Assembly (NCBI GenBank): GCA_905202055.1
Contig: CAJKQK010000042.1
Coordinates: 1-17,773 of the forward strand
Origin: an uncultured Oxalobacter sp.
Lineage (GTDB): Bacteria; Pseudomonadota; Gammaproteobacteria; Burkholderiales; Burkholderiaceae_D
Length of the DNA: 17,773 bases
Direction: 5' to 3'
This document shows positions 1-7,099 of the stretch, one piece after another (within the stretch, counting starts at the first letter, position 1; each line of letters begins with the position of its first letter). The notes under the pieces are model-generated. The model did no database searches, was not told the DNA's origin, and worked only from the letters and a program-made list of their open reading frames with translations. The translations under genes were made by a program, and so were the position numbers.

Positions 1-1
1 C

Positions 2-1330
2 ATCACTGATGATTTTTTCCATAAACGGAATAGTCGTCTTGAGGCCACCGATCACATATTCGGAAAGCGCACGCTCCATGATACCCATCGTTTTCTGCCA
101 GTCATGCGAATAGGTAATCAACAGCGCACCAGCCGAATCATAATTGGACGGGAATTCATAACCGGCCGACAGATTCGAATCGAGGCGAACACCGGGACCG
201 CCAGTTGACACATAACGGGTAATCAGTCCCGAGTTTGGCGTAAACCCATCCTGAGGATCTTCGAGATTCACTCGCACCTGCATGGACGTGAAAATCGGGC
301 GAGTATTTTCTTCGTTAAAACGCAGCTCGGAACCGAAAGCGATAGCGATCTGCTCTTCCACAAGATCGACCCCATAACGGCTTTCGGTAATACCGTGTTC
401 AACCTGCAAACGGGTATTGACTTCAATCATGTAAGGCGTCGAGTCCTCGGTCACCAGAAACTCGACCGTGGCAACGGAATGGTAACCGACTGCCAGAACC
501 ATCCGGCGCGCATAATCCTTGAGTTGTTCGCGCAATTCAGGAGTGATGCCCTTCCATGGGGAAGGCGTGATTTCAATCAGTTTCTGGTTATTACGCTGTA
601 CGGTACAGTCGCGTTCGTCAAAGGCGAACACATTGCCCCAACGGTCAGCGATGACCTGAATTTCAATGTGATGGACATTGGGCAAATACTTTTCGACAAA
701 CAGGCGTGGATTGCCGAAAGAAGCCTGCGCCATCGCAGACGCTTTCATAAAAGCGTCTTCCAGTTCTTCCTGATTGGTCACGCGGAAAATACCCCGACCA
801 CCACCACCACCTTCAGCTTTCAGCATAATCGGCAAGCCGATTTCCTTGATGATGGCCCTTGCCTGTTCAACGTCGACCGAATCATCCGAACCCGGGACAA
901 CGGGAACACCTACCTGACGGGCAATAATACGAGCCTGGACCTTGTTGCCCAGTTTATACATGGCATCGGCAGAAGCGCCAATGAAGGTGATACCGGCTTC
1001 TTCAGCCAGCTTCGGGAAAAGCATGTCCTCGCTGGCAAAACCCCAGCCCGGATGCATGGCCACAACATTGCGTTGCTTGGCCAGTTCCATGATCTTCTCA
1101 AGATGGAGATAGGCGCGGGGATCAGAACCCAGAAGAATCAGTTCCTGAGCGGAAGCGGCTGCAGGCTGCGTCTTGTCGACATCGGTTACGGTCATTGCAG
1201 AAACAGCTTCGAACCGTTCCCCAATGGATCGGCAAATACGACGTGCGGGGATACCGCGGTTTACTACCAGGATGACTTTGCCACGCAGAGACTCCCGGAC
1301 TTCTTCAAAGGTTCTTTTTTTAAGATTCAT
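2..1330 (-). CDS. Biotin carboxylase domain of a biotin-dependent carboxylase (partial, N-terminal 443 aa)
   Basis: The reading frame starts at ATG 1330 behind a purine-rich GAGAAGAGAA and stays open for 443 codons to the left edge, so the C-terminus is missing. It should catalyse ATP-dependent carboxylation of biotin from bicarbonate. Visible motifs are the ATP-grasp glycine loop KAEGGGGGRGIF (171-182), ERDCTVQRNNQK (239-250), ATVEF (287-291) and the catalytic-loop segment EVNTRLQVEH (303-312). The start (NRGIPARR, 24-31), GWGFASED (95-102) and VEHGITE (310-316) differ from the usual NRGEIAxR, GYGFLSEN and VEHPVTE of AccC, PycA and propionyl-CoA carboxylase. This marks a separate subfamily, perhaps the first domain of a large multidomain acyl-CoA or pyruvate carboxylase. 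A biotin ligase gene lies just upstream on the same strand. The biotin carboxylase activity is well supported; the acceptor substrate cannot be told from this fragment. Confidence 0.9.
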   Translation of the reverse strand, partial: MNLKKRTFEEVRESLRGKVILVVNRGIPARRICRSIGERFEAVSAMTVTDVDKTQPAAASAQELILLGSDPRAYLHLEKIMELAKQRNVVAMHPGWGFASEDMLFPKLAEEAGITFIGASADAMYKLGNKVQARIIARQVGVPVVPGSDDSVDVEQARAIIKEIGLPIMLKAEGGGGGRGIFRVTNQEELEDAFMKASAMAQASFGNPRLFVEKYLPNVHHIEIQVIADRWGNVFAFDERDCTVQRNNQKLIEITPSPWKGITPELREQLKDYARRMVLAVGYHSVATVEFLVTEDSTPYMIEVNTRLQVEHGITESRYGVDLVEEQIAIAFGSELRFNEENTRPIFTSMQVRVNLEDPQDGFTPNSGLITRYVSTGGPGVRLDSNLSAGYEFPSNYDSAGALLITYSHDWQKTMGIMERALSEYVIGGLKTTIPFMEKIISD

Positions 1331-1749
1331 TTCTCTTCTCAGCACAGTCGCTGATTCAGTCTGTTATTGGAAATACACCCAAAAACTCCGCCTTTTCCGG
1401 CCGAGATAAAAAAACGGATGGCAAAACCGCCTGAAGCTGGATTGATAAACATGGCGTCGTTTGATTAAACTCAGCCAGCCCTGCCTCAAAAGCCAAATAT
1501 TTTAATTTTAAAGCAAATTATAAAATATGTAATGGCGTTGTTTCCCATGAAAAACTCTCGGGAAACAAAGAAATTTCCATTTCTGCACAGATTCACCACT
1601 CAAAACGCCTGGTGAATATGCCCTTCATGCTTGTCAACTGGCTCAATAACGTGAAACACAGGATAGTGTCACCTGCCCGTCAGACCACAAAAATGCGATT
1701 TCTTCCCGGAACGGCCAGCCCATGACTCAGGAAAGATGGAAAACATGTG
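1331..1749. other. Intergenic gap between the biotin ligase and carboxylase genes
   Basis: These 419 bases hold no convincing gene. The middle (about 1495-1530) is very AT-rich. One clear inverted repeat (1538-1568) is listed separately. A TTGACA hexamer on the minus strand (1632-1637) has no properly spaced -10 partner, so I do not call a promoter, although one for the carboxylase is expected here. Confidence 0.6.
1538..1568. repeat. Perfect 9-bp inverted repeat with 13-nt spacer
   Basis: TTGTTTCCC (1538-1546) and GGGAAACAA (1560-1568) are exact reverse complements. There is no T-run on either side, so it is not a standard intrinsic terminator. It lies about 180 bases past the biotin ligase stop and about 210 bases before the carboxylase start. 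It could be an operator for a dimeric regulator or a 3' mRNA hairpin. Function unknown. Confidence 0.55.
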
Positions 1750-2466
1750 TCAATCAGATGTTTTTCTTATCGCGCCTCTCATGAACGCCTGAATTCCTCG
1801 CTCGGTTGCCAGCAACAAACCACCCCTTTCGTCAATACCGACCAGTACGCCCGTAACAAGCGATCCATCTATATCAAGGCATATAGTCTCATTCAACCAC
1901 AGGAGCCGGGAAAGCGCCTCGTTACGCCACGATCCTGAAAAACTGCGGAGATCAAGTTTCGCCAGTCGGGCAAGCAGGTTTTCAACAATCATTTCCGGGG
2001 TCATGTTTCCCGCTGCCTCCGGATAAACCTTATTCAGACTCGTCGCTGGAAGTGCCGTATTTTCACGAAGGGAAAGAGTGTCCGGAGAAGAAACCAGATT
2101 GATGCCGACACCGGCGATCAGTTTCTCCCCTTTTTGCTCAAGGAGAATACCGGCGACTTTACCCCCCTCGATGACCAGATCATTCAACCACTTGATTTTG
2201 ATGTTGAACCCGAAATCGGCAAGTGTTGCAGCAATGCAACAGGATAATGCCAAAGCTGCTTCCGTATTGTTAAAAGGAGCGGTATATGGAAGCCGGATAG
2301 CAGCATAAACGTTGCCTCGAGGACTGATCCATGAACGTCCGTATTGTCCCCTGCCGGCTGTCTGCTCATACGAAATGAGCGCGTCAAAAACGGAAAAACG
2401 GGAATCAGCCACCATTTTCCATGCAGCATTCAAAACCGAATCGGTACTTTCAAGTACGGTAAGCAT
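1750..2466 (-). CDS. birA: Biotin--[acetyl-CoA-carboxylase] ligase, catalytic form without HTH domain
   Basis: This 238-aa protein should activate biotin as biotinyl-AMP and attach it to the lysine of a biotin carrier domain. Family motifs are GRGQYGRSW (38-46, biotin/ATP loop, usually GRGRxGRxW), KWLNDL (92-97, usually KWPNDL), GKVAGILLEQ (101-110) and GVGINL (118-123). A C-terminal SH3-like segment (about 185-235) follows. The N-terminal helix-turn-helix of E. coli-type BirA is absent: the protein begins directly at ESTDS, so it should not act as a DNA-binding repressor. The ATG at 2466 is preceded two codons earlier by an in-frame TAG, so no longer ORF exists. I see no good Shine-Dalgarno at this start. 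The adjacent biotin carboxylase gene supports the role. Confidence 0.93.
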   Translation of the reverse strand: MLTVLESTDSVLNAAWKMVADSRFSVFDALISYEQTAGRGQYGRSWISPRGNVYAAIRLPYTAPFNNTEAALALSCCIAATLADFGFNIKIKWLNDLVIEGGKVAGILLEQKGEKLIAGVGINLVSSPDTLSLRENTALPATSLNKVYPEAAGNMTPEMIVENLLARLAKLDLRSFSGSWRNEALSRLLWLNETICLDIDGSLVTGVLVGIDERGGLLLATERGIQAFMRGAIRKTSD

Positions 2467-2550
2467 AATCTATGATTTGAACAATATCTTTTCTGCCTCA
2501 TTCCCCTTGTGAACCGACGGGGCAACTGCCTTTTTGGATAACGCCTGTCG

Positions 2551-2577
2551 AAAAAAGCGACCGTTTCACGGTCGCTT
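2551..2577 (-). terminator. Rho-independent terminator of the lyase gene
   Basis: On the minus strand a perfect 10-bp stem (AAGCGACCGT / ACGGTCGCTT, three-base loop) runs straight into TTTTTT at 2556-2551. It begins about 24 bases past the stop codon of the lyase, so it ends that transcript and separates it from birA. Confidence 0.92.
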
Positions 2578-2601
2578 CTCAAATTGTATCGGCGAAACGG
2601 A

Positions 2602-4056
2602 TTACAAACTGTCGCCGAAATCTTCCCTGAACTTCGCGACCAGTTTCTGTGGCCAATCAGAAGACGCTTCCAGCCGACCGACGAAGAAACGAAGCACTTT
2701 CGGTTCTTCGGTGAATTTCAGGCCTCCGATCAATTCGCGGTTCTTCCACAGCCATTCGATGCGGTCTTCCGCATACTTGACCTGAGACAGGGTGAATACA
2801 CGACGCGGGAAAGCGAGGCGCAGCAATTCAACTTCGGACGGTACATCATTGCCCTGTTCGTCACGGTCCATCGAAATCGTGCCGCGCTCCATACCACGAA
2901 CACCGGAAACGATATACAAGGCAGCGGCCAAGGCACCGGCTGGATAATCGAAAGAAGTCAGATGCGGCAGAAAGCCTCTGGCATCCAGATGGCAACCCAG
3001 ACCACCGGCTGGCGTAATGACAGGAATACCTTTTTTATCCAGACTGTCGACCAGATATTTGATGAATTCAGGCGAGTGACGGATAACATTCCAGTCAACC
3101 GCTTCACGCATACCGACCGCCATCGATTCGATTTCACGAACGGAAATGCCACCATACGTCAGGAACCCTTCGAACAGAGGAATCATGTCCCGCATCTTCA
3201 GATACAGCTCCTTGTTCTTCGTAGCGATGCCACCCCCACGAGAACAGCTGATCTTGCGGGCGGAGAAGTAAATGACATCAGAAAGATCACAGAGCGTGCG
3301 CAGAATCTCGGCAGGGCTCTTGTCCATGAATTCCGGTTCACGCATCTTGATGAAATACATGTTTTCGCAAACCAGACTGATATCCAGAACGATCATGATA
3401 CCGTTCTCGTCAGCGACCTTGCGAACGGCACGCATATTCTCAACCGAGAAAGGCTGACCACCGATCAGGTTGGTACCGGCTTCCATACGGATGTAGGGGA
3501 TACGTTCCTTGCCATAAGTTTTGATAACGTCTTTCAGCTTGTCGATATCCATATTGCCCTTGAAAGGCTTGTCGGATTTGATTTCAAGCGCGTCATCCGT
3601 GAACAGTTCAGCCACTTTGCCGCCAGCCAGTTCAATATGGGCTTTTGTCGTCGTAAAATGGAAATTCATCGGCACGACATCGCCCTTTTTGACGAAAACC
3701 TGCGAAATGATATGTTCGGCAGCACGCCCCTGATGAGCTGGCAGGAAATATTCCGTACCCAGCACTTCTTCAATAACTTCCTGCAAACGGTTGAACGATT
3801 CGGAACCGGCATAAGCGTCATCGGCAACCATCATCGAAGCGATCTGCTGGTCGGACATGGCATTGGTACCGCTGTCTGTCAGCATGTCCATGAACACATC
3901 GCGATTCTGAAGCAGGAATGTATTGAAACCGGCGTCTTTCATCGCTTTCAATCGTTGTTCGATCGGCAAAAGATTAAGTTTCTGAACGACACGCACCTTA
4001 TGCATTTCAATAGGAACGTATTCACCGCTGGTCATCTTGATTGTTTCGTTGGACAT
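2602..4056 (-). CDS. Divergent beta-eliminating lyase of the tyrosine phenol-lyase/tryptophanase family (PLP)
   Basis: This 484-aa protein aligns by eye along its length with tyrosine phenol-lyase (about 456 aa) and tryptophanase (about 471 aa), with a longer N-terminus and a C-terminal tail of about 20 residues. Conserved family features are LTDSGTNAMSD (59-69), the K+-site tyrosine in YAGSE (82-86), HQGR (108-111), FTTT (134-137), NLIGGQP (196-202), the PLP-ring aspartate D225, the Schiff-base lysine K268 (SARK), YGG (301-303), PRR (417-419) and LRFF (455-458). MERG (389-392) keeps the arginine that is Arg381 in Citrobacter tyrosine phenol-lyase and absent in tryptophanase. However, the family Arg217 is Leu228 and His343 is Leu353, so the tyrosine phenol-lyase reaction should not be assumed. 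It sits alone between a leader hairpin and a terminator. The start ATG has only a weak Shine-Dalgarno (CTGAGAT). Confidence 0.88.
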   Translation of the reverse strand: MSNETIKMTSGEYVPIEMHKVRVVQKLNLLPIEQRLKAMKDAGFNTFLLQNRDVFMDMLTDSGTNAMSDQQIASMMVADDAYAGSESFNRLQEVIEEVLGTEYFLPAHQGRAAEHIISQVFVKKGDVVPMNFHFTTTKAHIELAGGKVAELFTDDALEIKSDKPFKGNMDIDKLKDVIKTYGKERIPYIRMEAGTNLIGGQPFSVENMRAVRKVADENGIMIVLDISLVCENMYFIKMREPEFMDKSPAEILRTLCDLSDVIYFSARKISCSRGGGIATKNKELYLKMRDMIPLFEGFLTYGGISVREIESMAVGMREAVDWNVIRHSPEFIKYLVDSLDKKGIPVITPAGGLGCHLDARGFLPHLTSFDYPAGALAAALYIVSGVRGMERGTISMDRDEQGNDVPSEVELLRLAFPRRVFTLSQVKYAEDRIEWLWKNRELIGGLKFTEEPKVLRFFVGRLEASSDWPQKLVAKFREDFGDSL

Positions 4057-4080
4057 AGAAAATCTCAGTAGGTTGGATCG

Positions 4081-4128
4081 TAAAAAAATAAAAGACTTCC
4101 CGTCTGGACAGCTAAACAGCAGGAAGTC
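4081..4128 (-). terminator. Terminator-like hairpin in the lyase leader (possible attenuator)
   Basis: On the minus strand GACTTCC (4128-4122) pairs with GGAAGTC (4100-4094) across a 21-nt loop and is followed by the T-rich run TTTTATTTTTTTA (4093-4081). It ends only 25 bases before the lyase start codon, which leaves no room for a promoter between them. It therefore either attenuates the lyase transcript or stops read-through from ispB and tRNA-Pro. The stem is modest, so strength is uncertain. Confidence 0.6.
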
Positions 4129-4451
4129 GGCTTTTCTGGAAAATCAATACTTCATTGCCTCTGTTGCATGACAAATACGTCGATTTTATTCCATTTTTAT
4201 ATCAAAAACGCAATTCGATATAAGAAAAAAACGTTTTATTTGCAGCAAAAAAACAAATTACTCACACAGGAAATTTCAGGGAAATCTCTCATCAAGACGA
4301 GCATGAGAAAAGTATTCACAAAGAGCAATTCTTCAAACGCCCGGCTGACGAATAATAAAAATGAAATATTGCGCGAAATAAGGGCGTTTTCCTCAACAGA
4401 AAACAGCTGAAAAGGGCGGGAAAAAACAGAGCGGGAAAATAACTTGGAAAC
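4129..4451. other. AT-rich leader/intergenic region between tRNA-Pro and the lyase
   Basis: This stretch has no convincing gene. The 80-codon plus-strand frame at 4168-4410 has no Shine-Dalgarno and a Lys/Asn/Ser-rich composition typical of AT-rich non-coding DNA. It holds a 6-bp inverted repeat, TATATC (4198-4203) / GATATA (4217-4222). On the minus strand there are minute frames (for example ATG CAA CAG AGG CAA TGA near 4171-4154 and ATG AAG TAT TGA near 4157-4146) just before the leader hairpin. The lyase promoter should lie here, but no convincing -35/-10 pair was found. Confidence 0.5.
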
Positions 4452-4528
4452 TGGTCGGGGTGAGAGGATTCGAACCTCCGGCCTCTACGTCCCGAACGTA
4501 GCGCTCTACCAGGCTAAGCTACACCCCG
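4452..4528 (-). tRNA. tRNA-Pro, anticodon CGG
   Basis: The minus strand folds as a complete 77-nt tRNA. The acceptor stem is CGGGGTG/CACCCCG, the anticodon arm is CTACG-TTCGGGA-CGTAG giving anticodon CGG (codon CCG, proline), and the T-arm carries GGTTCGAATCC. The terminal CCA is encoded after discriminator A. It lies 17 bases past the ispB stop and is probably transcribed with or just after it. Confidence 0.96.
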
Positions 4529-4545
4529 CATTGAAAAAGCGGAAA

Positions 4546-5535
4546 TCAATAATTTCTTTCCGCTGAGAAGGTCGATAATTTTATCAGAGATTCCTTGTAT
4601 TGGCTATCCTGCAAAGCGGACAAGGCCTGTGCCGCTTCACTTGCGGCATCCTGGGCCTTCTGCGCGGTATACTCGAGTGCATCACTGGCCTTGACCGCTT
4701 CCAATATGGACGAAAGCAGCGTTTCGTCATGATTTTCAATGCACTCGCGAATCGTTTTCCTGATATTCTCCTTGCAATGGGACATCAGGAAAATAAGCGG
4801 CAACGTCATCTTGCCTTCGCGCAAATCGTTTCCCACCGTTTTGCCCAACACATCCGTTTCACCGGCATAATCAAGCAAATCATCGACAAGCTGAAAAGCG
4901 ATCCCGAGAGAACGTCCATACCGTGCCGCAGCGTCAATCTCTTTCCCGGAAGCATTCGCAATCAAAGCGCCCAGTACGGCGGAAACTTCAAATAACTTGG
5001 CCGTCTTCGCATAAATGACCTCCATATACCGTTTTTCATCAATATCCGGATTGCGGACATTGACAAGCTGCATTACCTCGCCTTCCGCAATGAGATTCGT
5101 TGCATCGGACAAAACCGGCAGAATGCGCATATCGTTGACGGCGACAATCATCTGGAATGCACGGGTATAAAGAAAATCACCGACAAGAACGGAAGCCGCA
5201 TTCCCGAAAAGGGCATTGGCACTCGATTGGCCTCTGCGCAAATCCGCTTCATCCACAACATCGTCATGTAGCAACGTCGCGGTATGAATGAATTCGATCA
5301 TGGCGGCAAGCATCCGATGCTGCGTTCCCCGATACCCGAAAGCCCTTGCCATCAATAAAACCAAAGCCGGGCGGATCCGTTTGCCACCGGCATTGATGAG
5401 ATATTCCGCAATCTGGCTGATGAAAGGAACATTTGAATGCAACTGTTCCCGGATAATCCGGTTGACGCCATCCATATCGGACGCAATCGTGTTCAAAAAC
5501 GAATCGTGGGGACCGGTACTTTGATGTTGATTCAA
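4546..5535 (-). CDS. ispB: Long-chain polyprenyl (octaprenyl-type) diphosphate synthase
   Basis: This all-trans prenyltransferase condenses isopentenyl diphosphate units onto an allylic diphosphate to make the quinone side chain. The 329-aa frame has GGKRIRP (50-56), the first Asp-rich motif DDVVD (91-95), KTAKLFE (177-183), the second motif DDLLD (218-222) and GKTVGNDLREGKMTLPL (231-247). The open frame begins with TTG at 5535; upstream of it the frame closes at TGA within five codons. The first ATG is codon 21, and the 20 residues before it resemble the usual N-terminal extension of betaproteobacterial homologues, so I keep TTG. No strong Shine-Dalgarno is visible at either site. Chain length (C40) is inferred from lineage. 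tRNA-Pro follows directly. Confidence 0.94.
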   Translation of the reverse strand: MNQHQSTGPHDSFLNTIASDMDGVNRIIREQLHSNVPFISQIAEYLINAGGKRIRPALVLLMARAFGYRGTQHRMLAAMIEFIHTATLLHDDVVDEADLRRGQSSANALFGNAASVLVGDFLYTRAFQMIVAVNDMRILPVLSDATNLIAEGEVMQLVNVRNPDIDEKRYMEVIYAKTAKLFEVSAVLGALIANASGKEIDAAARYGRSLGIAFQLVDDLLDYAGETDVLGKTVGNDLREGKMTLPLIFLMSHCKENIRKTIRECIENHDETLLSSILEAVKASDALEYTAQKAQDAASEAAQALSALQDSQYKESLIKLSTFSAERNY

Positions 5536-5575
5536 GGGAAAATCCGTTCAGTTTTGTTTTTATGGACTCGCTGCG

Positions 5576-5581
5576 ATTATA
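5576..5581 (-). promoter_or_regulatory. Candidate -10 box of ispB
   Basis: The minus strand has a perfect TATAAT 41 bases before the TTG start. No good -35 lies at 15-19 bases; the space is occupied by an inverted repeat (5591-5607: GGTTAG / CTAACC, five-base loop), which could be an operator. Confidence 0.4.
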
Positions 5582-5647
5582 CGATGAGACGGTTAGTGAA
5601 GCTAACCCATCTTGAAGAAGATAGCGGGATGTACAACAAAGCAGCCA

Positions 5648-6991
5648 TCATGGCTTTGCAAACCCATCATTTTCAGGAGGGCTGTCGACTTTGGAAACCA
5701 GCACTTTATCGACCCGGTTCTTATCCATATCCATCACCTCAAATCGCCAGCCATCGATTTCAAAATTATCGGCCGGGGCAGGAATTTTTCCCAGCATATA
5801 CATGACGAATCCACCAACCGTATGAAAACGATGCGTTTCCTCTCCCGGCAGCGTTTCTTTTATACCCAATTCGTCCGTCAACCGTTCCATGCTCATTTCG
5901 CCATCCGCCAGCCAGGAACCGTCTTTTCGCTGAATCAGGTCGTTTTCAGCCATGATTTCAGGACTGGAATAGTCACCGACAATTGCCGCCAGAACGTCCG
6001 TCAGGGTCACCATCCCCTGCACTTCGCCATACTCATCGACAATCAGGGCAAATGAATTGTTCGAACGACGGAAGTTTTCCATCAGCTGAATGGTACTGAC
6101 GGCTTCAGGCACATATGCGGGAGTTCGCAAAACCTGCCGGATATCTTCGAAAGTAACAGCGTTCCCGTTCACCGTCTTTTTCAACAAATCTCCCGTTCGG
6201 AGAATGCCGAGAACATGTTGTAGCCCGTTTTTGCATACCACCAGACGCGTATGATCCGATTCCGCAATCCGGTTTCTCACTTTCTCGATCGGATCTTTCA
6301 GATCGATTATCGCCATATCGTGTCTGGGCGTCATGATTTCCACAACCGGTTGCTGATCCAGCCTCAGGACATTGGAAACAATTTCTTCTTCACTCTCGTG
6401 AAAAACACCCGCCCGCGTTCCCTGCACCATCAATGCCTTGATTTCGTTATCGCTGACGGGAGGCTCATTGTCCTTCTTCACGCCAAAAGCTTCCAGCAGC
6501 CACTCACTCGATCTCGCCAGCAACAGCACCAGAGGGCGGGAAACAAAAGCGACCCAGCTCAAAGGCCTCGCCATCAGCGAAGCCCATCTTTCCGGTGCCA
6601 GCAAAGCCAGATTTTTCGGAACGAGCTCACCGATAACAACCGTAAAATACGTCAATACAATGACGGTCAGGGCCAAAGCGATACCATGGGCATACGACTG
6701 AAGAAACGGAACTCCGGAAATCCATCTTGCCAATGGTGCGGACAAAGCCTTCTCCCCGATTGCGCCGCTCAATATGCCGATGGATGTAATACCGACCTGA
6801 ATGGTCGAAAGAAAACGGGAAGGAAACCGGTACAGTTCAAGCGCCTTTCTGGCACCCGCGCTGCCGTTATCCGACAAATTCTGCAAACGGACTTTTTTCG
6901 AGGAAACCAGCGCGATTTCCGACATGGCAAAAAGACCGTTCAGCAAGGTCAACGCGACCAGCAACACTATCTCTGTCAGTAAACCGTCCAT
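5648..6991 (-). CDS. CNNM/CorC-type hemolysin-family membrane protein with CBS pair
   Basis: The domain order is that of bacterial CNNM/YfjD-type transporters linked to Mg2+/Co2+ homeostasis. A DUF21 membrane domain (about residues 5-190, with hydrophobic stretches near 5-27, 60-80 and 103-125 and the ELVPK motif) comes first. A CBS-domain pair follows (about 205-335, including VVEIMTPRHD and VDEYGEVQGMVTLTDVL), then a C-terminal CorC_HlyC domain (about 350-435). I choose ATG 6991 (447 aa): AGGTGG lies five bases upstream. Two GTG codons at 7000 and 6997 are alternative starts, but they overlap that Shine-Dalgarno. The transported ion cannot be read from sequence. Confidence 0.9.
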   Translation of the reverse strand: MDGLLTEIVLLVALTLLNGLFAMSEIALVSSKKVRLQNLSDNGSAGARKALELYRFPSRFLSTIQVGITSIGILSGAIGEKALSAPLARWISGVPFLQSYAHGIALALTVIVLTYFTVVIGELVPKNLALLAPERWASLMARPLSWVAFVSRPLVLLLARSSEWLLEAFGVKKDNEPPVSDNEIKALMVQGTRAGVFHESEEEIVSNVLRLDQQPVVEIMTPRHDMAIIDLKDPIEKVRNRIAESDHTRLVVCKNGLQHVLGILRTGDLLKKTVNGNAVTFEDIRQVLRTPAYVPEAVSTIQLMENFRRSNNSFALIVDEYGEVQGMVTLTDVLAAIVGDYSSPEIMAENDLIQRKDGSWLADGEMSMERLTDELGIKETLPGEETHRFHTVGGFVMYMLGKIPAPADNFEIDGWRFEVMDMDKNRVDKVLVSKVDSPPENDGFAKP

Positions 6992-7099
6992 ATCCACCAC
7001 CTGTCAAAACCAACGGGATCATGGTAACGCAGTCGATCGACCTACATTTTCAAGATATTGATTCATTTGATAAAACTTAAGGAGTATACTGAGAAATAT

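Noticed and set aside
395..1354. 319-codon plus-strand frame over the carboxylase gene
   Set aside because: It is the mirror of a clear biotin carboxylase frame that runs off the window edge; no motif and no ribosome site.
2584..4071. 495-codon open frame on the plus strand opposite the lyase gene
   Set aside because: The minus strand encodes an unmistakable PLP enzyme; the plus frame has the repetitive His/Phe/Arg/Asn composition of an antisense frame.
4168..4410. 80-codon plus-strand frame in the gap between lyase and tRNA-Pro
   Set aside because: No Shine-Dalgarno, Lys/Asn/Ser-rich low-complexity composition expected from AT-rich non-coding DNA, and it overlaps the expected lyase leader.
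4129..4451. TyrR boxes (TGTAAA-N6-TTTACA) upstream of the lyase, as in enterobacterial tyrosine phenol-lyase
   Set aside because: No match was found on reading either strand.
7032..7041. 10-bp palindrome GTCGATCGAC in the gap before the CBS membrane protein
   Set aside because: Perfect but short; palindromes of this length are expected by chance in a window this size, and no promoter elements fit around it.
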